Source: Pieris napi (taxonomy: Eukaryota > Arthropoda > Insecta > Lepidoptera > Pieridae). Taken from it: a stretch of DNA of 64,000 nt. A model generated the notes under the pieces. The model ran no database searches and was not told where the DNA came from. It worked only from the letters and a program-made list of their open reading frames with translations. Below are positions 44,225-55,615 of this stretch, one piece after another. The translations under genes and the position numbers were made by a program. Where the stretch lies: positions 868,001 through 932,000 of the forward strand of contig NC_062255.1 of assembly GCF_905475465.1 (NCBI RefSeq), given 5' to 3'. How positions within the stretch are numbered: the first letter of the stretch is position 1; each line of letters starts with the position of its first letter.

Positions 44225-44326
44225 ATCGCGTGCGACTCTCATTCCTTGCTTCCCTGATCCCTGGTTCGATCCCCGGCTGTGCACCAATGGACTTTCTTTC
44301 TATGTGCGCATTTGACGACTCATTGG
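44225..44326 (+). repeat. SINE 1, first part, split by SINE 2
   Basis: GTGCGACTCTCATTCC, TGGTTCGATCCCCGGCTGTG and TTTCTATGTGCGCATTTG match SINE 1 up to the point where a second SINE starts. The body resumes at 44577. Confidence 0.8.
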
Positions 44327-44576
44327 TCTAGTGGTTAGTACCCCTGACTGCGAATCCATGGGTCCCGGGTTCGATCCCCGGCTGAGACGAACATCGATGT
44401 GATGAGCATTTGGTGTTGTGCTTAGGTCTTGGGTGTTTAAATATGTATTTATATCTATGTATCTATAATATGTATGTATATCCGTTGCCTAGTACCCATA
44501 ACACAAGCTTCACCAGCTTAGCATGGGACTCGGTCAATTGGTGTGAATTGTTTAAAAAAAAAAAAAAAAAAAAACG
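44327..44576 (+). repeat. tRNA-derived SINE (SINE 2), complete, with poly(A)
   Basis: The head TCATTGGTCTAGTGGTTAGT is a good A box and GGGTTCGATCCCCGGCT a good B box, spaced as in a tRNA; the loop GACTGCGAATCC resembles an anticodon arm. The 3' body contains TTGGTGTTGTGCTTAGGTCT and TAGCATGGGACTCGGTC and ends in about 20 A. The head is not a working tRNA gene, since no acceptor stem closes after the B box. Confidence 0.8.
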
Positions 44577-44730
44577 ATCGCTCGAATGGTGAAGGTAAAC
44601 ATCGTGTGGTCACCGACTTGCCTTAGACCCAAAATGTTGAAGGAGGCTTGACAAATGATCATAAAACATACAGAAATCTGGTGCATAGACCTAACAATGT
44701 TGTAGCGCCGCTGATTTTTTTTTTATTCTT
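44577..44730 (+). repeat. SINE 1, second part
   Basis: CGATCGCTCGAATGGTGAAG, AACATCGTGTGG, CTTGCCTTAGACCC and GACCTAACAATGTTGTAGCG continue SINE 1 after the inserted SINE 2. CGA occurs on both sides of the insertion. Confidence 0.8.
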
Positions 44731-44989
44731 AGATTATGGCATTTACTTAATAAAATTGTATGACTAATAAAAACTGAAAATCGCTTTGAGCTCTTAAATT
44801 GTACTAAACGTATATTATAGCAAATTATTTATGATCTGCAAACATAAGTCAAACAACGCACTGTTATTAAGAGGCCGAAGTTAATCAAATTTCAATTAAT
44901 CTCTTAATCTATAGTTAGAATTCAATAAAAAATATTCAATTTTATTCATAGAACTACCTACTCAATCATTTCATAAATGTTTTGATATG

Positions 44990-45043
44990 ACGTTGTCACG
45001 TTAAACTATCGTCCGTATACCGACTTTACATACAACCATTTTT
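44990..45043. repeat. End fragment of the 15.8/35.8-kb repeat family
   Basis: ATGACGTTGTCACGTTAAAC and ACCGACTTTACATACAACCA match the terminus at 15836-15885 and 36420-36488. It abuts a MITE end exactly. Confidence 0.6.
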
Positions 45044-45530
45044 GAAGTGAAACTTCTTTAGGCGCATGTGGGTAAAATTTTTAAAAAACGAAGTTTTTTC
45101 GAAGAAATGAGAATGATCGATTGAGACCGATTAAGAGAGAGGGTGAGAAGGGCGAATTACCTTATACAAATTCTATTTTTAAATTCAAAATTTTGTAAAG
45201 AGAATTTATGAAATATTAGTATTTTATACATTATGCAAAATAATTTATTGAAATCTCAAATGACCAAATGTAAATTAAAATGCCACGTATTTTTATTATC
45301 GAAGATATAAATTAAAAAAAAAAGTTTGTATTAATTTTCGACACTTTTCATATTTTAATGACATTTTAATTCATTAAATTCCTAACATATCTTCCTTTTT
45401 CCTTTTAAGTCTCGGAAATCTAAAGTTTTAGATTTGTATAAATATGAACAAGACTTAAGAATTAGGTTGCCAAAGAAGTTTCATTTCTGACAAGTGTACT
45501 TTGTGCGCACGCACTTTTTTCTTATTAATG
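45044..45530. mobile_element. MITE of the GAAGTGAAACTTC family (long form), copy 2
   Basis: Left end GAAGTGAAACTTCTTTAGGC and right end CCAAAGAAGTTTCATTTCTG, with CAAGTGTACTTTGTGCGCAC beyond. It is direct to 39560-40030 and clearly the same element with small indels. Confidence 0.8.
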
Positions 45531-46030
45531 TATACAATAAATAAATAAAACAAATAAATTTACTTTTATTCGTTTAAATAAGCGTGGCAATAATTATTTC
45601 GGATGTGCATACACCACTCAAGGCGGCCATTGAATTCTGATTATTTGAACTACTAGTAGGTAACAGTCCTCCAAAGACCGTTTCTTCTTTAAATGTCTGC
45701 AATTTTGCGCAATATAGTTGATAGTGTAAGTCGTATACCTTGTACCACACGGGTAATTTATCAAACGCTGACACCGAAATGGCTATTTATCTAATGCCAA
45801 AAGGCCCCGAGAGGTATGTTATACGACTCTGTTGGTGACAACTAATATTTATGACTTAAATACATATTGTTGTATCATTAATATTTTTTACCATTTATTT
45901 ACACATAAATAAACATTGACCTTTGCTGTCATTTATTTATAAGTAATCTTACAGCTACACAGCCAATTATTACATTAATAAACAAAATATATGAAACAGA
46001 AAACATATGTACATTAATAGATAAAAAAGG
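45531..46030. other. Intron sequence, unassigned
   Basis: No supported gene. The 66-codon frame at 45574-45774 has no motif. Confidence 0.45.
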
Positions 46031-46415
46031 GTGCGTGAACTTATGTACGCGCGTAAGAAGTTATACTTCTTTAGCATTATTAAAAATAGCCTTTGATTGC
46101 ATGCAAATAATTAATTACAATTAAATAATCAAAGACTGGAAAAGGAGTAATTATAGTCAATAAAGTTCAGTTTACATTTGAAAAATTAAATAAATAAATA
46201 TTTATTATTATTCTCTTACATTAAGTGTAACATAAATTCTATTATTATTCGAATGTTGTTTTTAAATTATGTCCAATGCCGTAGCATCTTCCGTGGGCAA
46301 CTTAATTTTGTTAATTTTGTGACACGGTGCTCGCGCATCGTAAAATTTCACTCTCATCAATTTTTCATAACGCGCCTAAAGAAGCAGAAGAAGTATAACT
46401 TCAAAAAGAAAACTT
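46030..46415. mobile_element. Related TIR element with GAAGTTATACTTCTTTA ends
   Basis: GAAGTTATACTTCTTTAG (46058) and GAAGTATAACTTC (ending 46402) are inverted ends. Outside the left one lies GTGCGTGAACTTATGTACGC, and inside the right one CGCGCCTAAAGAAGC, the same architecture as the GAAGTGAAACTTC elements with a different core. A lone end of this subfamily is at 58590-58655. Confidence 0.65.
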
Positions 46416-46532
46416 AAATTAAACATTAAACTAAAAAAAATTAAATGGTTCCTACTACTAAATAAATTTGTACCAATGTTTTTAACACGTTTTGTGTGCA
46501 AACTTAAACGTATTTTTCCAAAATTTATTTAT

Positions 46533-46612
46533 TTTGTGGAACCAGCTGCCCACTGAAGTATTCCCGAACCAATTCGACTTAGGGTCCTTCAAAAAAAGAG
46601 TACCAACGCACA
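46533..46612 (+). mobile_element. LINE A internal 3' fragment
   Basis: TTGTGGAACCAGCTGCCCAC, TGAAGTATTCCCGAACC and ACTTAGGGTCCTTCAAAAA match the WNQLPTEVFPNQFDLGSFK coding region. The end is lost. Confidence 0.75.
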
Positions 46613-46915
46613 GTCTTGCTTTGCAAAGTATAAAATAAAAGTGCGTTATATTTTGGACTAATTATTCAAAACAAAAATAAAGGGGCGCTACAACCCTGTT
46701 TAGGTATTGGCCGAAGATTGCATTAATTTTTGTTATCCCCTTAATTGGAATATCATTTAATTGTTATAGACAAATTAATTAACCTTCTGTGCCTCACAGG
46801 TCATGTTATGTCAGTTTTTTCACGTTGTATGCCATCACCGAAGAATTTATTGCACACAGAAATAAAAATTCATTGTTGCAAATGCAGTCGTGATTAAAAC
46901 GCAACGTGTCAAAGT

Positions 46916-47230
46916 CAAAAATCATTTATTTATATAGGTAACATAATGTACACTTATGAACGCCAAAAAAGAAATATACATTAAATGCTCCTAATTTAAC
47001 ATTTACTGCCAGTTCTCAAATCAAGGGCGTAGAACGGTAGAGAAGAACTGGCAATAAACTCTCCGCCGCTCTTTTTAATCGCCAAGTTTTTTGTTTTACA
47101 CAACGTTTGTAAGGATCTGCAACCATTACACCATGTTCCACATGACATCTAATAAAATAAATTAAAAACAAAGATTTGTCCTTACCAGCAGGAGGCATGG
47201 TGAAATAGGAGCACGCACTTACATTCTCAT
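46916..47230 (-). mobile_element. LINE C 3' end, longest simple copy
   Basis: The minus strand runs CGTGCTCCTATTTCACCATG, CCTCCTGCTGGTAAGG, ATGTCATGTGGAACATGGTG, AGTTTATTGCCAGTTCTTCT, CTTGATTTGAGAACTGGCAG and CATTATGTTACCTATATAAA to a TTTGACTTTGAC tail. Most of it is non-coding 3' sequence, and the two GAACTGGCA words are inverted to each other and can pair. Confidence 0.75.
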
Positions 47231-47890
47231 GTCACCTTTTTATGTGGATTAACGTTCAACCAAGACGCAATTTACGAAGGTTTTTACATATACTACTTAG
47301 GTATAACCTATAGCAAAGTGTAATTTATGAAAGGGCTAGGCAACGTATAAATACTTTGTATCTAAGACCGTCGTAATATTGCTTTATCCATGATTGATTA
47401 TCCTGAAGTGGTAACTTTTGATATTTTATCAAAGAGACAGTGACTTGGCGATAAAATTTACATATAATAAATAAAACCCGATCTATTACGTAAATAGAAA
47501 AAGTAATTTTTAATGTAACCGATTCCTAAATTCGTTAAAAACTATTAAATAACAAAAATTCTTGTATTGATTGACCTTGTGTTAAGAGAATGAAATGTAT
47601 TAAGTGAAGTATGAAGGTCCTTTTTAGGAAATTCTGAAAAATGAGCAAAATTATCACAATATGGCAGTAAGCTCTAACTGAAAAGTTATAAAATTGAGGG
47701 AGTAACTAATAAATAAAATAGACAAATTCAAAATCCGTCTAGCATAACCCAAGCGAAACAAAAAATCAAGCGGCAAATGTGACGATGGGCCGGGTCAAAA
47801 TTTATGAAATAAAAAATTATTATTTCGCAAAATATATGATTTACATTTATGGAAAACCAGAGTCGTACGCAGCATTTACTTGTATACATT
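47231..47890. other. Intron sequence, unassigned
   Basis: AT-rich, with no supported gene. Confidence 0.45.
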
Positions 47891-47891
47891 A

Positions 47892-48272
47892 CTAGCTGAC
47901 CCAGCAAACGTTGTTTTGCCATGTAGGTATATTAGTACTAGGAAACATTTTTTCAGTTCAATATTCAAGTTCAATTACTATCTACTATAATAAAAAATAG
48001 GGGTTGATCGTAGAGGGGTGAAAAATTAGGGGTTGTATGGATTATTTTATGTTGTATCATAAAAAATATTTTAGACAAATTTTTTTGTACTTAACAAAAA
48101 AAATTGTCTAAAATGAGGAACGACGAAGAACAAAATGAGGGGTTTGCAAGATCGATACTAGCCGATTCTCAGACTTACTAAATATGCATAAAAAATTTCA
48201 TAAGAATCGGTTGAGCCGTTTCGGAGGAGTATGGGAACGAACATTGTGACACGAGAATTTTATACATTAGAT
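47892..48272 (-). mobile_element. Helitron-like non-autonomous element
   Basis: On the minus strand it starts TCTAATGTATAAAATTCTCG, then TGTCACAATGTTCGTTCCCA, CTCCGAAACGGCTCAACCG, and ends GCTGGGTCAGCTAG before T. Both the start and the end fit the family rule. Confidence 0.6.
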
Positions 48273-48658
48273 GAATTCAAATTCATTAAATATTCTGTTT
48301 TTCATTTGAACTCATTAATATAAAGTTGTTAGAATTAGATAATTCAATTATTTAATTATGTTCTTTATCATGTTCAGTTAATAAGAAATATCAAGAATAA
48401 AGAAAATTCAGTTCACACTTACACGATATAAACCATAATTTATATAAAACGTTTTAAGTGCTTCACAGCAGCCTGTGAAGGATATAATAAATTTGCGCTT
48501 ACATCCTTTACAATGTATTCTATTTTGTTGTGGGCTTGTATTATCTTGTATATGTTAAAATTGTATTTTTTAAATTTTAAATTTCTAATTTTTTTGTGAA
48601 ACTTATGCTTACGTTAATTGTCACACATTTTAGATGTAAGATTTTGTAAAATAATTAG

Positions 48659-49844
48659 TAGATTAAGTACTGTGTGTGATGTCGTAAGCTTTATAACTAA
48701 ATAAATAAATGTACAAAAAGGAATTTTATAATATGGTATACTAGCTGACCCGGCAAACATTGTTTTGCCATGTATAATGTATATTATTTCTAGGCAATAT
48801 TTTTTTAGTTCAATATAATAACTACCTACTATAATAAAAATAGAGGAAGAGGGGTGAAAATTAGGGGTTGTATGAATATTTTATGTATGCTGTATCATAA
48901 AAAAATAAATACTTTAAATAAATAATTTTGGGGTGGATACCACTTATCATCTAGGGGTTTGAAAGATAGATAGTATCCGATTCTCATTATATCTCACTAT
49001 AAATTTCATAAGAATCGGTTGAGCCGTTTCGGAGGTGTATGCACTCTGTATAACACTCTGTGTTTCCACCCGCATTGATATAAGAATAAGAATATAATTA
49101 TAAAAAAAAAGAATATTTTTCGTTAGACATATATAGATACATATAGACTATACAACTGTACATCGCTTTACTCCATTATCAATAGTATCACAATTTGGAT
49201 TGCACTATCGTATTTTCATACAAAACTTTAACTTAAATCCATAGCTTAAGTACATGAGAGTTAACGTAAGGTTCTATTTGTGAAAGAATTTTTAAAATCA
49301 ACAAATCTTTCATTTTTATTATATTATTGTAGATATACATAAATATCTTCTGCCGCTATATCCAGAAGAGTGCCTACCTTTTTGGGGTCAGATTACTGAT
49401 GTTTTGTTAGTTGAGAAGGGGATTTTCTATGCTTGATGTGGTGAATTTGGTTACACCGGCTGGTTCAAGTGGCACTGTGCCCGAATACTTTCAATAGCGA
49501 TTGCAATGAAGCACATAATAAACTTATTTGGAATTCGATTTTAATAAATTTTTTACAATAATAAGTAAAAGACGACGCGGACACAAGTTTGCTAATGCTG
49601 AACATAGATGGCGCAATTTTTTTAAGGAATCAATAAGTGTATGTCTTAATATAAATGATTATTTTTCCGACCCAAATATCGGCCAATAGAATTGCACCAT
49701 TCGACGTCACGTGGTACAACCTACATGGTATTATACTGATAATTTTTTGTGAAAATTTTCTCTGGTCGTTGCTTCAAGAAAAGTATTAAGTAGTTGTTTT
49801 ATTCATTATGAAATTCTTATTTGTTAACTGTACATTTCGTCTCA
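48659..49844. repeat. 1.19-kb tandem duplication, unit 1
   Basis: Runs from TAGATTAAGTACTGTGTGTG to CATTTCGTCTCA. Unit 2 follows with no spacer and differs at only a handful of positions, such as a 4-base insertion near 50634 and extra bases near 50757. It contains a Helitron-like end at 48741 and a truncated F2 element at 49657-49844 that stops exactly at the duplication joint. Confidence 0.95.
48741..49060 (-). mobile_element. Helitron-like element in unit 1
   Basis: CTAGCTGACCCGGCAAACAT and GAATCGGTTGAGCCGTTTCG mark the element in minus orientation. The TATAAAATTCTCG start is not intact, so the distal limit is approximate. Repeated in unit 2 at 49927-50246. Confidence 0.55.
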
Positions 49845-51036
49845 TAGATTAAGTACTGTGTGTGATGTCGTAAGCTTTATAACTAAATAAATAAATGTAC
49901 AAAAAGGAATTTTATAATATGGTATACTAGCTGACCCGGCAAACATTGTTTTGCCATGTATAATGTATATTATTTCTAGGCAATATTTTTTTAGTTCAAT
50001 ATAATAACTACCTACTATAATAAAAATAGAGGAAGAGGGGTGAAAATTAGGGGTTGTATGAATATTTTATGTATGCTGTATCATAAAAAAATAAATACTT
50101 TAAATAAATAATTTTGGGGTGGATACCACTTATCATCTAGGGGTTTGAAAGATAGATAGTATCCGATTCTCATTATATCTCACTATAAATTTCATAAGAA
50201 TCGGTTGAGCCGTTTCGGAGGTGTATGCACTCTGTATAACACTCTGTGTTTCCACCCGCATTGATATAAGAATAAGAATATAATTATAAAAAATAAGAAT
50301 ATTTTTCGTTAGACATATATAGATACATATAGACTATACAACTGTACATCGCTTTACTCCATTATCAATAGTATCACAATTTGGATTGCATTATCGTATT
50401 TTCATACAAAACTTTAACTTAAATTCATAGCTTAAGTACATCAGAGTTAACGTAAGGTTCTATTTGTGAAAGAATTTTTAAAATCAACAAATCTTTCATT
50501 TTTATTATATTATTGTAGATATACATAAATATCTTCTGCCGCTATATCCAGAAGAGTGCCTACCTTTTTGGGGTCAGGTTACTGATGTTTTGTTAGTTGA
50601 GAAGGGGATTTTCTATGCTTGATGTGGTGAATTTGAGCACTACACCGGCTGGTTCAAGTGGAACTGTGCCCGAATACTTTCAATAGCGATTGCAATGAAG
50701 CACATAATAAACTTATTTGGAATTCGATTTCAATAAATTTTTTACAATAATAAGTAGAAAAAGACGACGCGGACACAAGTTTGCTAATGCTGAACATAGA
50801 TGGCGCAATTTCTTTAAGGAATCAATAAGTGTATGTCTTAATATAAATGATTATTTTTCCGACCCAAATATCGGCCAATAGAATTGCACCATTCGACGTC
50901 ACGTGGTACAACCTACATGGTATTATACTGATAATTTTTTGTGAAAATTTTCTCTGGTCGTTGCTTCGAGAAAAGTATTAAGTAGTTGTTTTATTCATTA
51001 TGAAATTCTTATTTGTTAACTGTACATTTCGTCTCA
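49845..51036. repeat. 1.19-kb tandem duplication, unit 2
   Basis: The same sequence as unit 1, starting again at TAGATTAAGTACTGTG. In this unit the F2 element continues past CGTCTCA into its full right end, so unit 2 keeps the original right border. Confidence 0.95.
49927..50246 (-). mobile_element. Helitron-like element in unit 2
   Basis: Duplicate of 48741-49060, part of the tandem unit and not an independent insertion. Confidence 0.55.
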
Positions 51037-51079
51037 TGGTGCAATTCTATTGGCCGACATTTGGGTCGGAAAAATAATC
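50849..51079. mobile_element. TIR element F2, copy 2 (complete)
   Basis: Inverted to 36169-36399 and of the same length, 231 bases. Ends GATTATTTTTCCGACCCAAA and TTTGGGTCGGAAAAATAATC. Confidence 0.85.
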
Positions 51080-51084
51080 CCCCG

Positions 51085-51228
51085 AATACCACACGAGCTT
51101 CAAAATTATCGGGTATTTCCCGATAGGTTCGTTGCAAACAAATATAGTCGTCATGACGACTATAAGTCGTGCGTGTTGCAACGAACCTATCGGGAAATAC
51201 CCGATAATTTTGAAGCTCTTATGGTATT
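51085..51228. mobile_element. Foldback element F1, copy 2
   Basis: Inverted to 36023-36163. Outer arms AATACCACACGAGCTTCAAA and TTTGAAGCTCTTATGGTATT; inner arms ATCGGGTATTTCCCGATAGG and CCTATCGGGAAATACCCGAT are perfect. This copy keeps GTTGCAACGAACC on the right, where the other has a small change. It is joined to F2 by CCCCG. Confidence 0.85.
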
Positions 51229-52617
51229 ATAACTGATAACTTTGCAATGACATGTACATAGTAGCTGTCGCTCCGCTCTCATGCTGTTCGAGATCCCTAC
51301 TGCTATTTTTATACACAGGTATCTTTGATATGTTCCTATATGTCTACTCAGGTAAGATTTAACATACATAAATAAAATAAAATACTGTTTAAAGTGAAAA
51401 TATATGGTCAAACATTAATTTTTCATTATATTTTTTTTTTAATTATAACAATGGAGTGCACCAAAAAATTTTGGGTAAACATTGCAATTTATAGTTTAAA
51501 AACAATATCCCACATCGATTATATTAATTCATCCACTGTAACTCTAATCCGAGGTTTTACGGTTTTATGCTCCGGGCACTCTACTAGTAACAAAAATACA
51601 ATGATATGTCATAGTTTATGAAAAATAATTATTCAATTATCATATACAAATTCAAATTTCATTAACAAAGTCCCGTAATCAAACCATATATTTTTAATTA
51701 GCATTTTAATATAACCGAAACGATTCTGAATACCTTGGCAATATATTTTATTTCCCTTTTAAGCGATAGATCAAAGGTTTAATCAAGAACACTCGTAAAG
51801 TGCTTCAATATTGAGTCAACAAACGTTAACAAACATCGACTTATGGAACTTGGTCTTTGCAAAATCTCATACGAAGTAAACATGAATAACAAATCTGTTA
51901 TGTAAACAAATTTATTTTTCTGTAGAAAGCTGAGATAAGAAATTGTATTCAATAAGTGACTTTTAACTAATTAAATCAATTAATCTTGCTTATGGAGGCT
52001 TCTAAAAAAGCGACGGAATGGCGTCCTCGCTATGACGAAAGAAAACGAGGGAGAAAAACAAAAAAATTTAAGGATATAAGTAGACTTATGTTATATTGAT
52101 AAACATTAATGAACAACACTTAGATCTATCGAAGCTGCCCATCTTTGTAAGCCAATGCCCATCCTCTAGTTAAAACTATCTATCACTTAATTAAGATCAG
52201 CTAAGTTTTTAAGTATCTTTGAGTAACTTAGAGTAATCGAGCTCAGAGAGTGGTTTATAATAGCATTTTTATTCAGTAATTTAAAAAGTTAAACTGAATT
52301 CTTTCACTCCTCCTTTACTGAGCAAAGTATCGTGCTATGGAATTCCTTACCAATAGATATCAGACGAGCTCAGTCTTTAAATTTATTAAAAAATCTTCTT
52401 TTTGATCATTTTTCTTCTGCCTCGTAATTAGCTACTACTTATATATATTAATTGTGACTCAATTAACGATTGGATTAGCTTTTACATTTTTGTTTATACA
52501 TATTATTATTCATATTTTTTGTTTAGATTTTACTTTATTTAATTTTAGTTATAGTAAACATGTTTTTTATGTTTTTTTTTTATTAATTATGGACTTCTTT
52601 TACTTTACCCTTTTTTA
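51229..52617. other. Intron sequence, unassigned
   Basis: Several short AT-driven frames but no motif, RNA or repeat boundary. Confidence 0.45.
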
Positions 52618-52907
52618 TTAAGCTATTGCATAGCCTCTATCGCGGGCCTCGAGCGTGGAGACCGAATCCAGAACGAAACGAAAAAAACCTTGCGTGTTAG
52701 AGCAGGACAGATCGCATACTGCGTATTCATCTCTCTGACGAGATCGGTGCAGCCGTTAGAGTGAGACAGACTATATAAACGTGTTAGTCTGAGTCTGGTA
52801 GAGTGCTAGATTGAATTAATAACAAAGAAAAAAAATACTGCATAAATAAAAATAAATAAATAATTATAATTGCATAAGTTGATAAAAAATGCTATGCAAT
52901 AGCTTTA
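52618..52907. mobile_element. Short-TIR MITE (TTAAGCTATTGCATAGC)
   Basis: The left end TTAAGCTATTGCATAGC and right end GCTATGCAATAGCTTTA are inverted over 17 bases with one mismatch. The 290-base body is GC-richer on the left (CGCGGGCCTCGAGCGTGG) and has no ORF. Confidence 0.7.
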
Positions 52908-53164
52908 CAGCGGCAGTCCCCGAATGCCACACGTTTTTTTGTATAAGTTGTTAACTGTGTTTTATGTTTATGTTTGAATGTGTATTCCGTTGTTGTGTAT
53001 AATGTATAAAATACAAAAAATATAGAGGACATCGTGAGCCATTTTTGCCAAAACCCTCCATCTTTTAGTCGATACCAACTCCGGGGAAATAAATACAGAT
53101 AATGCAACTTTCTCTACAGCTGTGATACTTTTTGACATCCAACACCTTTTGTCTTCAGTCAGCG

Positions 53165-53285
53165 TGACGGTGACCACGCACGCTGTAAAGCACGCGAAAC
53201 GTCGGATAAATTTAAAATTATGTTAAATAATTGTAAATTTATAATAATACATAATTTTAATCCGGTTAAAAAGTTTTTTCCTTAT
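53165..53285 (+). repeat. Repeat end inverted to 245-352
   Basis: GTGACCACGCACGCTGTAAA, GCACGCGAAACGTCGGATAA and TTTTAATCCGGTTAAAAAGT match the reverse complement of 258-352. A retroelement 3' end is likely; family unknown. Confidence 0.6.
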
Positions 53286-53839
53286 AATGTAATTGTTTAG
53301 ATATTGTATAATACGTTGCTGTAGGAATACTGATGAACAAATAAATAAATATTATAAACGTAAATGACAAATTTTATCCTATAACAGATATATAGCCAGC
53401 CATTTTAAAACTTAGCTATAAAGTAAGGCCCGAAGCTTACAATGATAACTGAAAAAAGAATATGTGTAAACGCCAACGCCAGATTCCTGAATAAAAAACT
53501 GTGACCACAGTCTTTAAAGTTTTATATACCAGATGCTACAAGTTCGTTTACAGATCGGAAATGAATTTCTTCAATAAGTCTGGAATCTCAGTTGGCAATA
53601 AACAGCGCTTGCTGTAATGAGTTTTCACTTTGAAAGGCTGCGGCTTCCATGCAAGTTTCTATTGAAGTACGACTCGATAAAAAGCTCTGATCGGAACACG
53701 ACGTTAAGCGGAGCGGGATGTGAGATATCAATGTTTTTTTTCAAGGTTTTTTATCTGATATTAAATATATGCAAGAAAATTTACATTAAACTGTATTTAC
53801 AATCAAGTATACAGTATTTACGATTTTCTTAACCTACAA

Positions 53840-54035
53840 AGTAATAATCAAAAGTATTAAAAAGAAAATCAAAACAAATTCAATAAGTTATGTCCCTGTG
53901 GCACCTTTAACGCTGGCAGCATTTCTTCGCTGTATTGCGATACCTATTCGTTGAGCGAGGAAAGCACCAGCTCTGGCACCCCACGGCCCAAGAGTCTCTA
54001 CTCCAAAGGGAACAAAATTGAAGTTAGAGGAAAGA
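53840..54035 (-). pseudogene. Retroelement ORF C-terminal remnant (LINE D), copy 2
   Basis: The minus strand reads LTSNFNFVPFGVETLGPWGA-like residues, then AGAFLAQRIGIAIQRRNAAS and VKGAT, the same block as 12541-12850 with about 35 codons deleted in the middle. The AT-rich 3' tail (GAAAATCAAAACAAATT) is shared. Confidence 0.65.
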
Positions 54036-54738
54036 CTCCAAAAAAAAATTATTATTATTATTATTAAATTTACATTAATTTTTAACCAGATTCCTTTTTT
54101 ATGAATAATAATGTAAAATCTATATTTGGAATATTTGTAAATATGTGAGCGTCATATGCACCATGCGCTTATTTTATTTTAGTATAGTAGTTTTTTGTTC
54201 CAGGTCAAGTACAAGGTCAAGGTCTTCACACATAATTATCAAATCAATGTATACAAAATATTTTTAAATTGTAAGTATGAATTTTCTTGCTCAATCTTCT
54301 CCATATGAAACTACATTTTGGAAGGGGCAACTAGAGTAATTTTTTTAAATATTTTTAACTTCTAATTTTGACATTCAAATGTACCTTTTTAATATGCCTA
54401 CTTCAAATAAATGATTTGTTGACATGATTTGATGAAATACATCAAGAAAAATATATGCATAAAGTTAAGTGTTAACTCGTGTAGAGTTAAGTTCGATGGC
54501 GGTTGTTGGAGGAATGTTCAAATAAATTAAACTCTTTGTTTACAGCTAAATGTCAACCGTATTTAATCGATTAAAACAAAGGGCATAAAATATAAATCTA
54601 GGGGTGGGGTTGCGACGCTAGCCTAACAAAAAACTGTAACTTGATTTATTTATGGGTTGTCTAGTTACGTTTAATCCCTTTTTTCTATACCATTGTAGGT
54701 ATGGTTGCCAACTCGGTTTGCTTACTTATTTGATTATT
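54036..54738. other. Intron sequence, unassigned
   Basis: No supported gene. ATGCCTACTTCAAATAAATG and TTTGTTGACATGATTTGATG near 54395 look like a LINE C-type 3' end with a short TTTGA tail; a similar phrase is at 57300-57360. Confidence 0.4.
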
Positions 54739-54803
54739 ATGACCAAGGTATATGACCAAGCTATATGACCAAGGTATATGACCAAGCTATATGACCAAGC
54801 TAT
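54739..54803. repeat. 13-base minisatellite, five units
   Basis: Five perfect-length copies of ATGACCAAGSTAT with S as G, C, G, C, C. The alternating variants suggest growth by two-unit steps. Confidence 0.95.
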
Positions 54804-55244
54804 ATTTTTAACAAAATAACATAACATAATATTTCATTTACGTGACTGAAACCACATGTCCAAATTAAAATAAAATTCACTACATTAAAACGAGTTTATA
54901 ACAACTTAAATAACCTCGATGCGGTTTTGTGTTACACTGATACATATAAATATAAAATATTTATTTGGGATCCAATCCCAAACCATTTTAAAACTTAATT
55001 GTATTTCTTATTTGTCTTTTAGTCATTAAATAATATAGTACCTTTAGTAAACAGAATAAAGAAAAAACGGTAACTCGAAACGACCTTCAAATTTCCCGAC
55101 AAAGTTTCCCGCAGAGATAAAAGCCAATAATTCCATATAATGGATATAAGTACAGGAAAAAATTCTAAGCAAATTATATTACTCAAGTTAATCCAATATT
55201 CAAGGCTTCTAAGGAAATGTCCTTTTATTAAATTGTATGAATGT

Positions 55245-55615
55245 GGAATGTCCGATAAAACATTTTCGTCTGTGAATTTAACGCAAATCTTTGAGCATTT
55301 CGACACTTCTAAGTTTGATTCCCGGCAAATATCATCTGTGTTTTTTTATTTTTAAATAGAAACTAGTAGCTGTCACAAAGCCCATTCTGGGTGTGAATCT
55401 CGAAATTACCTATATATTAACAATGATGTGATTAAAACACAACATTTTTAATGAGAGATCAGAATGAAGGAAAGTCCGATAAAATATTTTCTTCTGTTAA
55501 TTTTACGTAAATATTTAAGCGTTTCGACGCTTCTGAGTTTAATTACCGGCAAATATTATTAGTTTTTTGTTTTTTTTTTTTAATTAAAGGTATAATCGGC
55601 TTGTAGCTGTCACGT
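55245..55615. repeat. Diverged tandem duplication, about 220-base period
   Basis: 55250-55380 and 55470-55610 share GTCCGATAAAA, TTTCGACACTTCTAAGTTTG (GACGCTTCTGAGTTTAA in the second), CCGGCAAATAT and GTAGCTGTCAC. Identity is roughly 75-80%. The 95- and 71-codon frames here are shadows of it. Confidence 0.65.

Noticed and set aside
44327..44400. Possible functional tRNA gene with good A and B boxes.
   Set aside because: No 3' acceptor strand pairs with the start, the sequence continues into a SINE body and ends in poly(A), and it lies inside another SINE.
48659..51036. Two LTRs of an LTR retrotransposon, because of two long direct repeats.
   Set aside because: The units abut without an internal coding region, have no TG...CA ends, primer-binding site or polypurine tract, and one border falls inside a MITE.
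53190..53345. Hammerhead ribozyme, from a CTGATGA word near 53331 and a CGAAAC word near 53200.
   Set aside because: The two core words are in the wrong order and too far apart, and no stems connect them.
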